Below, piece after piece: positions 53,905 to 63,220 of a stretch of DNA of 64,000 bases. Position 1 is the stretch's first letter; each line of letters opens with the position of its first letter. The notes under the pieces were generated by a model, which saw nothing but the letters and a program-made list of their open reading frames with translations, ran no database searches and was not told the DNA's origin. The stretch is from Nocardia lijiangensis NBRC 108240. Its GTDB lineage: Bacteria; Actinomycetota; Actinomycetes; Mycobacteriales; Mycobacteriaceae. The translations under genes were made by a program, and so were the position numbers. Location: positions 1-64,000 of the forward strand of contig NZ_BDBP01000020.1 in NCBI RefSeq assembly GCF_001613045.1, written 5' to 3'.

Positions 53905-55580
53905 CCACCGCGCTCGACCTGCCCGCACTCTACGCGGACGCGCAGCTGGCCAAATCGACTCGCAAGCAGCAGCGTTACGCGCGGCCGCTGGTGCGGCTGT
54001 GGGACGGTGACTGGAATCTGCGCGGCACCTGCGGCGCGGAGATCAGCGCCGACTTCCGGTGGGTGCTCAACCAGTCCGGCACCGGCTTGCTGGTGCTGCC
54101 TTACGACTACTACCTGGCCAAGTGGGCCGTCGACATCAACGGCCGCACGAAACAGAACGTGCACATCACCGTCGACAAGGACGGCGCGCGCTGGGACGGC
54201 CGGTTGGAGAAGGCGGTCATCAAGACCGACGACCACGGCGTCACAACGGTGGAGCTGCTGTTCATGCACTCCTATCAAGAACTCAAGCACATCTATTGCT
54301 GGTCGAATCCGTTTCTGCCTGCGGCGGTGCAGTTCCCGCGCGAGTTCCTGCTCGCAGGGCCCGGTGTGTGGGTGCTCAAGACGGCACTGCACCTGAACCT
54401 GCTGCGATTGGAAACCGCGGGGTGGACACTGCCCGACGATCCCATGGACGTCAGCAGCTGGGGGAACCTCGACCAATCGAACTGGGCAGTGGTCGTGAAG
54501 CCCGGCGACTTCGTCTCCGATACGTCGGTGTGGACGATCTTCGGCTCCCGGTTCCGGAACTTTCACGAGGCCGCAGCAGGCACCTTGGAGACCGCGCAGC
54601 TGGCTGTCGTGACCCGGCGTTGGCTCCGCGGCGACCCGGAGCCGTGGCCGGGTGCGAACCTGCGGCACGGCTGCCTGGTGGTCGACATCGTCGACAAGTC
54701 CGGATTCTGGACCGGCACCAGCACCGGCGGCAACATGTGGGACGGCCTGCAGCACACCATGCAGGTGCTCGACAACACCTTGCTCGACTACAGCCCGGAC
54801 GTGCTGCCCGATATGAATGCGCCTGAGCTGTACAAGAATCCGGGATGGATGGGCACGTTGCCGTCGAATCCCTGGGTGGTGTATCGGCAGAACGAGAACA
54901 CCGGTATCCAGACTTCGCAGTTCGTGGTCAATCCGTCGTCGGCGGTGCAGATCCTCACCGGTGGTCATTCGATGCCCGGCGTGAACGAGGCGATCTCCTC
55001 GGCGATCCAGTTCGTCGGCATGGTCACGGCCGGCGCGCTCGGCGAGGTGCCGTTCGTCGGTCCCATCCTGGCGGGCGTCGCCAACGGTACGACCGCGGTG
55101 GTGGACACCATCGCGATGGCGCTGCTCTCCGACACACTGTTGGCCTGGATGCAGTTCAAATCGCCGCAGCGGGAGAACAATTCGGGCTGGTCGCACTACT
55201 ACGAGCATTTCGAGAACAGTGCCGATCGCGCGTACACCCTCGGCTCGCTGCTCACCCTCGGTGAGGGCCTGTGGAAGACGCGACGCCACTTCACCCACAA
55301 GTTCACCGTCGCGAACGGCGAACCGTACCTGATCGGCGATCAGGGCCAGGGGCACTTCTTCCTCGGCGACCGCGTCGGTTCCACCGTCAAGGGCATGCCG
55401 GAAGGCTCGATCTATGTCGACCAGGTCACCGAGCTCGAGCTCGCATGGTCGCGCACGGCCAGTCCCGCCTGGCAGATCACCATCGGTTCGGACCGCGATC
55501 ACGACATGCCGTTCGCCAAGTCCATGCGGGTGGTCGCCGACATCGTCGACGACATTCACGCTCTCGCCGTCCAGATGTAA
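53901..55580 (+). CDS. Gp37-like tail-tip protein (ReqiPepy6 Gp37 family)
   Basis: A 559-residue tail-associated protein from GTG 53901. The opening VRLWDGDWNLRGTCGAEISA, the KWAVDINGRTKQNVHITVDK region and the terminal VTELELAWSRTASPAWQITI fit the siphoviral Gp37-like family of Rhodococcus and related phages. Residues about 365-410 are a hydrophobic, small-residue segment (SAIQFVGMVTAGALGEVPFV) that may help penetrate the envelope. It probably forms the tail-tip hub. Confidence 0.82.
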   Translation: MTTALDLPALYADAQLAKSTRKQQRYARPLVRLWDGDWNLRGTCGAEISADFRWVLNQSGTGLLVLPYDYYLAKWAVDINGRTKQNVHITVDKDGARWDGRLEKAVIKTDDHGVTTVELLFMHSYQELKHIYCWSNPFLPAAVQFPREFLLAGPGVWVLKTALHLNLLRLETAGWTLPDDPMDVSSWGNLDQSNWAVVVKPGDFVSDTSVWTIFGSRFRNFHEAAAGTLETAQLAVVTRRWLRGDPEPWPGANLRHGCLVVDIVDKSGFWTGTSTGGNMWDGLQHTMQVLDNTLLDYSPDVLPDMNAPELYKNPGWMGTLPSNPWVVYRQNENTGIQTSQFVVNPSSAVQILTGGHSMPGVNEAISSAIQFVGMVTAGALGEVPFVGPILAGVANGTTAVVDTIAMALLSDTLLAWMQFKSPQRENNSGWSHYYEHFENSADRAYTLGSLLTLGEGLWKTRRHFTHKFTVANGEPYLIGDQGQGHFFLGDRVGSTVKGMPEGSIYVDQVTELELAWSRTASPAWQITIGSDRDHDMPFAKSMRVVADIVDDIHALAVQM

Positions 55581-55666
55581 TCCCGACCGAGCTCGCCGCA
55601 CCGCGGGCTCGGAAAGGTCGAACAGGGCGGTCTCGCCAAATCTCATTTCTATTGCCGGAGAGAACT

Positions 55667-56104
55667 ATGCCTATTCCCTTGCACGAGGACTGTGATCCCA
55701 ACGATCCGTACGACGCGTTCGTGTGGGCTCTCGTCGGATTGCCCGGCCCGCGCAACTCGCCGTTGCTGGTACACCCAGATGTGCTGCGGCAGTGGTCGAA
55801 ACATCTCTGGGATCTCGGTTTCCGACACTATGCCGACGAGCAGGTCAAGGAATACATCCCGCCGGCGCGCGGCGTCACCCATTGGCTCAACGGCGCAGGC
55901 CAGTGGGCCGAGAAGGGCGCAGCGCGGCCGCCGGAAACATCGGCGCCCGACGTGGCCCAGTTGACCCCGGACGAGCGGGCGAACCTGGTGGAGCAGCTAC
56001 GCGAGTCCGGTGAGCTCAAGCATCTGGTCGATCCGCGCGAGCTGGACCTCAATCACGCGCAAGTCGGCGATGCCGAGAGCGTCGCGTCCGATGGTGACCG
56101 ATGA
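55667..56104 (+). CDS. Phage gene-29-type protein (DUF2744-like)
   Basis: A 145-residue protein from ATG 55667 (CGGAGAG upstream). Its N-terminal 65 residues (LHEDCDPNDPYDAFVWALVG, VHPDVLRQWSKHLWDLGF) match, from memory, the phage gene 29 family found between tail-tip and fibre genes of actinophages. The C-terminus is acidic. It overlaps the next gene by ATGA. Confidence 0.75.
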   Translation: MPIPLHEDCDPNDPYDAFVWALVGLPGPRNSPLLVHPDVLRQWSKHLWDLGFRHYADEQVKEYIPPARGVTHWLNGAGQWAEKGAARPPETSAPDVAQLTPDERANLVEQLRESGELKHLVDPRELDLNHAQVGDAESVASDGDR

Positions 56105-57486
56105 CGAATCCCGACAAGAAGATTCCTCCCGGCGCCTATACCGGAGGCTCGATCCGCAACCTGCAGAAGGTCACCTGGGCGTCGGCGCAGGCCTCGATCA
56201 TGTCGAATGTCATGCAGTCCTTCGCCGGTGTGGACGCCATCGGCGCGAATCTGAACTCCGCGACCAACCGTGCGCTCAATGCGGCGAGTTCGGCACAGAC
56301 CGATGCTTCCGACGCGCAGGTGACCGCGAATGCGGCTCAGAGCACGTCGGCGTCCAACGCTGCGGCCATCGCCAATCTGCAAACCGACAGGACGCAGAAC
56401 GAGGTCGGCGGAGCGGCGGTCACCGACAGCTTCGAGTCCTGGGACACCACGAAGTGGTCGGTCGCCAAGTGGGTCGACGGCAGTCACACCGTCCCGGACA
56501 TGGTCGTCGTCAATAACCAAGCCGGTATCGCGAAGAGCGGAAACACCGGCACGGGTGGCGATTTCGCACTGTACAGAACACCTCTCATGACCGACTCCCA
56601 GTCGGTGTCGTTGGTGTTGGGTCGCGCCAATCAGGCGGGCTATTTCACCGGCAGCGGTGTTCTCATCCGCGCGGCTGTGGACCTGTCGACTTTCGTTCTG
56701 GTGCAGCTCGGGACCTCCAAGATCTCACTCCAGCGGGCAACGTTGATCAATGGTCAGATGACCGTCACGATCTGGACCGAAAGAACGAATCTGTCACTGA
56801 ATACCGGTGATACGGTCACCGTCAGTGCGACCGGCTCGTCCTACGAGGTTCTCGTCAACGGCGTCAGCAGACTCGGCTATCAAGACACCGCTGTCACGTC
56901 CCCGGTCGGCGCAGGCAACCGGTGGGTCGGGTTCTACAGCGCGTGCTACGCGGATTCCGACTGGTCCGGCACCACCCTGTACTTCGGTTTCGACATCGAA
57001 TCCTTCGCTGCGGCCGACACCTCGTCGCCGCCCGTCGTCGGTACCGGCTGGTCGCTGTATCGCCAGAGCGCGACGGCGGTCGCGCAAAGTGCGGGAAGTG
57101 TCCGTTACGGAACCATTTTCGACACAGTGCGTCAGGCGAACAAGGTCAACGTCCTCAACCTTGCTGCGGGCCAGATCCAGATCACCAAACCTGGCTGGTA
57201 CGTGATGAGCGTCGGCGCGCAATGGGCTCAAGCGTGCGGAGAGGGATACAACTACAACGTCTCGTTGTGGTCCGCGCCGAGTCCCGAGGGGCAATGGAAG
57301 GTCGTTCGCAACGCCGGTGAGACCGCAGGATCTGCGGTCTATCGAGTTTCGGGAACATTCGTTGTTTTCGCGGGCGCGGGGAGTGTCTGGGCACCAGGTT
57401 ATTACATTGCCGGCCCCAACCAAATGTACGGCGATCCGTCTGGTACCCACACCTATTTCGACGGGGCGCTCAGCTCCTTCTCCTGA
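56101..57486 (+). CDS. Tail fibre-type protein with LamG-like and C1q-like domains
   Basis: A 461-residue protein. A helical N-terminus (about 25-110) rich in Ala/Asn repeats probably trimerises. Next comes a concanavalin/LamG-like beta-sandwich (SFESWDTTKWSVAKWVDG, YFTGSGVLIRAAVDLSTFVL) and then a C1q/TNF-like jelly roll (about 315-461, AAGQIQITKPGWYVMSVGAQ). Such modules bind surface glycans, so it is a receptor-binding candidate. Confidence 0.78.
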   Translation: MTNPDKKIPPGAYTGGSIRNLQKVTWASAQASIMSNVMQSFAGVDAIGANLNSATNRALNAASSAQTDASDAQVTANAAQSTSASNAAAIANLQTDRTQNEVGGAAVTDSFESWDTTKWSVAKWVDGSHTVPDMVVVNNQAGIAKSGNTGTGGDFALYRTPLMTDSQSVSLVLGRANQAGYFTGSGVLIRAAVDLSTFVLVQLGTSKISLQRATLINGQMTVTIWTERTNLSLNTGDTVTVSATGSSYEVLVNGVSRLGYQDTAVTSPVGAGNRWVGFYSACYADSDWSGTTLYFGFDIESFAAADTSSPPVVGTGWSLYRQSATAVAQSAGSVRYGTIFDTVRQANKVNVLNLAAGQIQITKPGWYVMSVGAQWAQACGEGYNYNVSLWSAPSPEGQWKVVRNAGETAGSAVYRVSGTFVVFAGAGSVWAPGYYIAGPNQMYGDPSGTHTYFDGALSSFS

Positions 57487-57630
57487 GAATCGATCTCAGC
57501 GGTGCCGGACGCCACCATCGCGTGGCACCACCGTCGTCGGCACCACATCGAAGCGGCCGAGTGCGGCCGAATCCTTGAACCAACCCGTCCGAGGACTCCA
57601 TGGACGTGGTCGAACAAAACAGAGGAACCT

Positions 57631-57966
57631 ATGAGCACACAGAATGGTCCCGGATACCTCGGCTACCAGCCCACGCTCGAACCGCTGAAACTGACTACCG
57701 GCGCCAGCTTCGTGCAGACCATCCAGCCTTCCGACGGAGCCGTATTTCCCAATGGCACTACGGTTTCCATCGTGCTGACCGCGCCAGGGGGCACAGCCAT
57801 CGGCGCCTGGCCCGCCACCGTCACCTCGAACGCTGCGGCGTGGACCGTGCCTGCCGCGATCTGCGACGACATTCCGGCGAATTCGCGATACACGATGCTG
57901 GTCACCTATCCCACCTCGCCGGCGACCACGTACGCCTGGTACGCGGGCACCGTCATCCGGACCTAA
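57631..57966 (+). CDS. Small beta-sandwich tail protein (LtfC-like)
   Basis: A 111-residue protein from ATG 57631 (AGAGGA upstream): LEPLKLTTGASFVQTIQPSD, then FPNGTTVSIVLTAPGG. It resembles the LtfC/p132/Gp6 beta-sandwich family of actinophages, from memory, usually located near the tail tip. Confidence 0.65.
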   Translation: MSTQNGPGYLGYQPTLEPLKLTTGASFVQTIQPSDGAVFPNGTTVSIVLTAPGGTAIGAWPATVTSNAAAWTVPAAICDDIPANSRYTMLVTYPTSPATTYAWYAGTVIRT

Positions 57967-58043
57967 CCCGGTTCCGCAGTCCCTGTCGACGTTCGGCAGC
58001 GACGAATCACCCTTTCACGCAACAACTCTCAAGGAGCCCTCTC

Positions 58044-58394
58044 ATGGCTATCGCCGTCACCTCGACCAAGAACGCGCTGTGCACCGCCTACGCCAACATC
58101 GCAAGCACCGTCTACGTCTCGGTCCACACCGCCGACCCGGGCACCAGCGGCACCAACGAGGCGTCCGGCGGTTCCCCCGCCTACAAGCGGGTCGCCACCA
58201 CCTGGTCCGCCCCGGCCAACGGCCAGATCACCGGCAGCCAGGTCACCATCGACCTGCCCGCGGGCACCTACACCCACGCGGGTCTGTGGAGCGCCCTCAA
58301 CAACGGCACCTTCATCGACAAGGTCGCCATCGCCTCCACCACCCTCGGCGCTCAGGGCACGCTGCTCATCACCCCCACCTTCACCATGAGCTGA
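58044..58394 (+). CDS. Phage tail fibre-type protein
   Basis: A 116-residue beta-rich protein (TSTKNALCTAYANIASTVYV, SVHTADPGTSGTNEASGG) from ATG 58044 with AAGGAG upstream. This short family is common next to fibre genes of mycolata siphoviruses. Role probably structural. Confidence 0.72.
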   Translation: MAIAVTSTKNALCTAYANIASTVYVSVHTADPGTSGTNEASGGSPAYKRVATTWSAPANGQITGSQVTIDLPAGTYTHAGLWSALNNGTFIDKVAIASTTLGAQGTLLITPTFTMS

Positions 58395-58417
58395 CCGGAG
58401 CCGAATCGGAGAGTTCG

Positions 58418-58924
58418 ATGACACCACCAGGTCAGGTGATCGCGGCGGCTCTGCCTGCGTCGCCGACTGTGGCCCTTCCTGTTCCGGCGCCGTCGGCAGG
58501 CACGGGGGCGCTACCGAGGACTCCGGTCACCGTCATCGACGGGACGCGGGTCCCAGTCGTTCCCACTTTCGTGTACGCGGCCTTCGCGGGCGCCGCCGGA
58601 CCGGCCGCGCCGTCCACTCCGTCCGCGACAGCAGCGGCCGCCTCCAGCGGAGCCGGTCTGCTGACCGCCGCGACGCGGTCCTCGCAATCCGTCGTCCCTG
58701 GTTTCGGCGACACCGCGTCCCCTACGGCGCGTGTGGTCGTCGGTTCCGGCGGCGCAGTGGTGCTGAGCGCGTGGTTCGACGCCGACACCCGTGCCGTGGC
58801 AGCCGATGCCGCCTTCTCCGGTACCGGTGAGCTCGCGACGGTGACCGTGACGCACTGCGATGCGTTGCCGTCGTTCTACGCGCTGGGTACCGCCACCGCT
58901 GCTGTCTCCAGCACTTCCGGGTAG
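58418..58924 (+). CDS. Fibre-domain protein A, paralogue of the next gene
   Basis: A 168-residue protein from ATG 58418 (GGAGAG upstream). An Ala/Pro linker leads into a beta domain with VVVGSGGAVVLSAWFDADTR and GTGELATVTVTHCDALPSFY. The same domain occurs in the product at 59111 (VAAGQSAVVLVSAEF, GVGELSATVVPHSGAVSAF), so the two arose by duplication. A strong terminator follows. Confidence 0.65.
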   Translation: MTPPGQVIAAALPASPTVALPVPAPSAGTGALPRTPVTVIDGTRVPVVPTFVYAAFAGAAGPAAPSTPSATAAAASSGAGLLTAATRSSQSVVPGFGDTASPTARVVVGSGGAVVLSAWFDADTRAVAADAAFSGTGELATVTVTHCDALPSFYALGTATAAVSSTSG

Positions 58925-58974
58925 TCAGCCCCTCGACCCCGGGCGAATCGGGGTGGCGCTTGCCGCCTGACATC

Positions 58975-59007
58975 GTGCCGCGCTCGACCGATGGTCGAGC
59001 GCGGCAC
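58975..59007 (+). terminator. Intrinsic terminator within the fibre region
   Basis: Perfect 14-bp arms (58975-58988 and 58994-59007), 5-nt loop, then TTCGTTTC. It may end the main tail transcript and set the last fibre gene and toxin 2 apart. Confidence 0.88.
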
Positions 59008-59110
59008 TTCGTTTCTCCGAGGCCATCGTCCCCCGCCTCGGCCGGTACTCGGAAATCGCCGCACTCGGGACGCGAATTATTGGATACCAATCATTTTGAA
59101 GGAAGTCGCT

Positions 59111-60067
59111 GTGGCGGACCCTGCATTCAAATCGGCGAGACTGCCTGTGTCGCCATCGGCTACCCCAGCTATCCCCGCGTCGCCCGCCAGCAGCTCGGCG
59201 TTGCCCTCGGCGCCGGTGGCTTTCATCGCGGGCAAATACATTCCCGTGGTCATCCCGTTCATCCGCGCGGACGCGACAGGTGACGGCACGCTGCTCGCGT
59301 CCGTGATCTCAGCGGTCGCCGTACAGGGAAACGCCAGTGTATCTGGGCAATTGACGGCGCAGTACACCCCGCGCCAGTTCAGCACCGTCGACTTCCAGAG
59401 CGGCGGATCGGCGCGTGCGCAAGTCGCGGCCGGGCAGTCGGCGGTGGTTCTGGTTTCGGCCGAGTTCGGCGGTGGCGGTCGCGCGGCGGCGATCAACGCG
59501 ATCGCGCGTGGTGTGGGCGAATTGTCGGCCACGGTGGTGCCGCATTCCGGTGCGGTGTCGGCGTTCCACGGCACGGCCGCGGTGATCGGTGTGCTCGCCC
59601 TTCCGCCCGTATCGGTTTCCGCGCCATTGACAGGTGGCGGGACCCTGACCGCAACGGCCGTGCCCGGTTTCCGGCCGTCGGGAATGAACAAGAGCGGGAC
59701 CCAGTCCGGGCCCACCACCCAGAACGCCTGGGTGCAGGTGAACAACTGGACCGCGGACACCGCGAACTACCCCGGCTCGACCGTGGACACCAATGGCTTG
59801 GTGAGCCAAGGCATCAAGGCATCGGCCACGATCGCGGGCAGTGCCGGCTGGACGCCAGGAATACAGTCGAATTCGATTGCCGTGCGCCTCAAGAAGAACG
59901 GCACGGTCATCGCCACCGGTACGTCGGCGAATCCGGCCACCGTGAGCGCCACGGTCGCGGTAGCCCAGGGCGACCGGATCACGCTCGAGGTCATCGATAC
60001 CAGCTCGTGGGCCTCATTGTCGGCCGCCACGATCAACGCGGCCAATACCTACCTGCGGATCACCTGA
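59111..60067 (+). CDS. Fibre-domain protein B, receptor-binding candidate
   Basis: A 318-residue protein from GTG 59111 (GAAGGAAG upstream). An Ser/Pro/Ala-rich start (to residue 35) precedes the beta domain shared with the product at 58418. It adds a C-terminal jelly-roll-like domain (about 195-318: AWVQVNNWTADTANYPGSTV, NSIAVRLKKNGTVIATGTSA). The last structural gene of a tail operon often encodes the receptor-binding tip. Confidence 0.68.
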   Translation: MADPAFKSARLPVSPSATPAIPASPASSSALPSAPVAFIAGKYIPVVIPFIRADATGDGTLLASVISAVAVQGNASVSGQLTAQYTPRQFSTVDFQSGGSARAQVAAGQSAVVLVSAEFGGGGRAAAINAIARGVGELSATVVPHSGAVSAFHGTAAVIGVLALPPVSVSAPLTGGGTLTATAVPGFRPSGMNKSGTQSGPTTQNAWVQVNNWTADTANYPGSTVDTNGLVSQGIKASATIAGSAGWTPGIQSNSIAVRLKKNGTVIATGTSANPATVSATVAVAQGDRITLEVIDTSSWASLSAATINAANTYLRIT

Positions 60068-60193
60068 CCGGCCCGGGGTCGCTCCCACGCACTGTCTTAC
60101 TTCGGCGTGCCGCCGTTCTCCCGGATGGCGCACCTGTGCAGCCGCTCGACGGTTTCGGCAGGCGACGTCTGCGCGGCGGATTCGCGCCTGATC

Positions 60194-60518
60194 GGAGGCG
60201 ATGAGCCGTGTCCAACGACCGCGTCCAGATACTGCCGATCTGTCGGTAACGGACACACCGGAGCTCCGTGGCCCGCCGTCGTTCCACGCGCGGGGTACCG
60301 CCAGCGGCGCCTCAGCTGGACGGGGTACGCCCGGAGTCGGCGAACGACCCATGCGCACGGCACTTTTCGGCCCGTCATAGCGCCGGGCAATCGTTCTTTC
60401 CGCGTGTACATCAGGCCGAATTGCCGGCTGCCGCAATCAATCGCACTAGCGGATAGCTGTTGAGCATTTCGAGTCGGATTCGGCGCGCCTGAAATCTTTG
60501 AGGAGGCGATGAGCCGTG
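60194..60518. repeat. Duplicated gene-start sequence
   Basis: GGAGGCGATGAGCCGTG occurs at 60194-60210 and again at 60502-60518, where it supplies the ribosome-binding site and GTG of toxin 2. After the first copy the GTG frame closes after 13 codons. The rest of 60068-60515 shows no gene. It looks like a leftover start from an earlier cassette exchange. Confidence 0.75.
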
Positions 60519-63035
60519 ACAGATATCTACGGCCTGCCCGACACCACTGGACGCAAGGAGGGCGATACGTGGACCACCACGTTGCCCGACGGGCGAACCG
60601 TAGTGAACACGATCCCGCAGGGAAACGGTAATCAGACCGTCGATCAGGTCATTACCAATCCTGATGGCAGCACCACGAACTCGCGGGTCGCGGGCAACGG
60701 GCTGGGAGGGTGGCAACGGTGGAACGACGACTCCTCCGGCACATCCTCATATGCAGGCAAAGACACGCAGGGTAGCGAGGTCTACGGCCAGCACTTCAAT
60801 CCAGGAGCATCGACCTCGGGCAGGCCGAGTCACGAATTCGGGATGTCATCCGACTACAAGACTACGGCCACCGCCTCCTACGACCAGCAGGGCAACAGGA
60901 TCGGCACCGACATAGGTGTCGCGAACAAGAACGGCCTCTACGACAACGTTCACGTCGACAACTACGGCAACAAGACGTTCTCCGCCACCACTCGAGACGG
61001 AAATGGCGGACTGGTCAGCACATTCACTGGTCAGATCGACAGCGACGGTTATGGCTGGCGGACGGTAGGCGGCAATAGGTGGGAAGTCGCACCGGACAGC
61101 CAGGGCAAGCCGGTCTTGATGCGCACCCAGACGACCGATACGGGTGTGCACCTGCTCCGCATGGATGAAAGCGGCAAGCTCACCGACGAATTCCGTGGCA
61201 ACAAGCCTGGTGAGTGGTACCGCGACACAATCACCACTGACGCCGAGGGCAAGACCACCATTTCCCGCCTCGATGTCCACCTCGGGGTCACGGTCTATGA
61301 CATCGACGGCAACGTCCTCAGCCACCAGAAGCCGGACGACAAACGGACCCGGACCGAGAAGATTGTCGAAACCACTTACGATGTCGTCTACGGAGCGGGT
61401 CGGGCCTTCTTCGGGCTGACCGACTTGGGTGCTGCTGCCAACGTTCTACTGCCTGGCGATCCTCTGGTGACATCGGACGATATCGCCGGAGAGACCGTCG
61501 AATCGTTGAAGCCCTTGTTCAAGGGCGATGGCCATGAACGTTGGCAAGCACTTCAGGCGATGGTGGCCGGAACGAACACCGATGAATTAGCCGAAGACAG
61601 CACAGTATCGATCACCAAAGGCGTCCTGACCGCCGCCACTTTCCTCATCCCTGGCCCAAAAGGTTTGGGTGGGTTCAGGCGTGGCGGGCGCGCCGGCGAA
61701 GAACAACTGATCAACAATATGGTCGGGGCCGGTAAGAGCGAAGCCGAGATCATAGACGCTCTCAGAGAACTACGGGCGTTACAAGAGACGCTGAATCCCC
61801 GGAGGGGCGGCGAGGGCGAGCGGCTAACGGCTGAGGAAGTCCTATCGGCGATCGACAATGCTCGAACTTCGAGAACCGGCGGCCCCGATGGTGCTGGTAG
61901 GCGCGAGGACGGTCCGAGCGCGAGTCCAGGCTCGCAATTGGACGATTCTGCAGGCGCTGATTTGCCCAGTGGCCCAGGGCGGCATTGGCCCGTGTCGGTG
62001 GTCGATATTCACCCGCCCGGGATAAAGAACGCTGAGTGGAGTCGTAGACTGGAACAGGCCACGCCACCGTCCTCGCACTCCGGTATGGAGCCAATTCTAC
62101 CGGATGGATCGAACAGGTGGGATGACTCGAATTTATCGGGCCGGGGATCTTCTGGGGCCAAGGGCTTCATCGGCGATGCGCTTACGCGAGCAAAGCTCGA
62201 GCTCGATAATTATGAAATCATTGCGACAGGTGATGAAGTCAACATCCTTGCGCCAGGTGTTGGTAAGGATGGGTTCAAACCAGACTTCATCGCGATAGCC
62301 CCGGACGGCAAGATTGTATTCGTGGAGTCCAAGGGGTGGAAAGCCGACTATCAAACGAACCAGCGTCCGGGGTACACCCATTATCAGGGTGGCGATCAGA
62401 AGCTCCAGTTCGACCCAAAGAATGTGGAGTTGAGAAGGAGGCTCGATGACGCCGGTTTCGATCCTGACGATGTCATAGTCGATAGAGTCGAAACGATTCG
62501 ATGGAACGGCGATGGGAAGCAGTGGCCAGGCGAGGTCGCATACCGGCCCAGCGACACAGTACTGATCAAGGCAGCGGAGGAGTTCAGCGAAAACTACAGC
62601 CCCTTTGTTCGTAAGAACAGAAAAACTAACCAGTTGGAACTGACGAATTCCAAGCTTCGTGCATGGAACGCGCTTGCCGAAGAGCTTGCGCTGCGGGATG
62701 CCGCCCAGGGGCGACATGTTCAGGCAATGATAACCCGAGCACGCCAGGCCGCCACCGATTTCATACTTCGTGCAACGGGGCAGGTCGTTCCGGATGCTAC
62801 GGACGCGTTGGCTGTCGGAGGATTTGTTGGTCATATCGACGCAGGCTTGTCTTCCGCGATGTCCGTTCCTCTGCCTCCGCCTGATTGGATAGCCACTCCG
62901 TTTCGCGGGGCTTACTCCAGTCGTCGCCAGAGCGTGAATCAGTCTCTGACGGTAAATATCCACGACACAAATGTCCGCTCGGATAATGCTGTGCGAGCAG
63001 AGGAACTGCACGGGTTGACCTATTCCGCGGCGTGA
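60516..63035 (+). CDS. Toxin 2: large nuclease effector with tail-type C-terminus
   Basis: An 839-residue protein from GTG 60516 behind GAGGAGG. Residues 1-275 are beta-repeat-like, rich in Gly/Asp/Thr (LPDGRTVVNTIPQGNGNQTV, NPDGSTTNSR), reminiscent of YD/RHS-type encapsulating repeats. A hydrophobic pre-toxin region follows (about 280-400), then a linker and a PD-(D/E)xK-like nuclease (about 560-640: KPDFIAIAPDGKIVFVESKG). The C-terminus ends NQSLTVNIHDTN and LHGLTYSAA, matching toxin 1. No signal peptide. A candidate immunity gene follows at 63221. Confidence 0.78.
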   Translation: MTDIYGLPDTTGRKEGDTWTTTLPDGRTVVNTIPQGNGNQTVDQVITNPDGSTTNSRVAGNGLGGWQRWNDDSSGTSSYAGKDTQGSEVYGQHFNPGASTSGRPSHEFGMSSDYKTTATASYDQQGNRIGTDIGVANKNGLYDNVHVDNYGNKTFSATTRDGNGGLVSTFTGQIDSDGYGWRTVGGNRWEVAPDSQGKPVLMRTQTTDTGVHLLRMDESGKLTDEFRGNKPGEWYRDTITTDAEGKTTISRLDVHLGVTVYDIDGNVLSHQKPDDKRTRTEKIVETTYDVVYGAGRAFFGLTDLGAAANVLLPGDPLVTSDDIAGETVESLKPLFKGDGHERWQALQAMVAGTNTDELAEDSTVSITKGVLTAATFLIPGPKGLGGFRRGGRAGEEQLINNMVGAGKSEAEIIDALRELRALQETLNPRRGGEGERLTAEEVLSAIDNARTSRTGGPDGAGRREDGPSASPGSQLDDSAGADLPSGPGRHWPVSVVDIHPPGIKNAEWSRRLEQATPPSSHSGMEPILPDGSNRWDDSNLSGRGSSGAKGFIGDALTRAKLELDNYEIIATGDEVNILAPGVGKDGFKPDFIAIAPDGKIVFVESKGWKADYQTNQRPGYTHYQGGDQKLQFDPKNVELRRRLDDAGFDPDDVIVDRVETIRWNGDGKQWPGEVAYRPSDTVLIKAAEEFSENYSPFVRKNRKTNQLELTNSKLRAWNALAEELALRDAAQGRHVQAMITRARQAATDFILRATGQVVPDATDALAVGGFVGHIDAGLSSAMSVPLPPPDWIATPFRGAYSSRRQSVNQSLTVNIHDTNVRSDNAVRAEELHGLTYSAA

Positions 63036-63220
63036 TAGCGCGTTGCGTGAGGGTGGCACTGTAGGATCTGATCCTAGATCAGCCTGAGCGCACCGGTTCT
63101 GGCGGTTCGGTGGGTAGCAACATCGAGCTATCCGATGAGAAGGTGGCGATAGCGAAATGTCATGACTATCTTCGTCCTGTCTGTAGTGCACGGAAATGGA
63201 TCCGACGGAAGGTGGGATAG

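Noticed and set aside
53020-60067. A contractile (R-type or eCIS) apparatus
   Set aside because: There is one tube protein, no sheath, no baseplate wedge, no spike/VgrG-like and no AAA+ ATPase gene.
60208-60249. A 13-codon ORF after the first GGAGGCGATGAGCCGTG copy
   Set aside because: Too short and without context; better explained as the remnant of a duplicated start.
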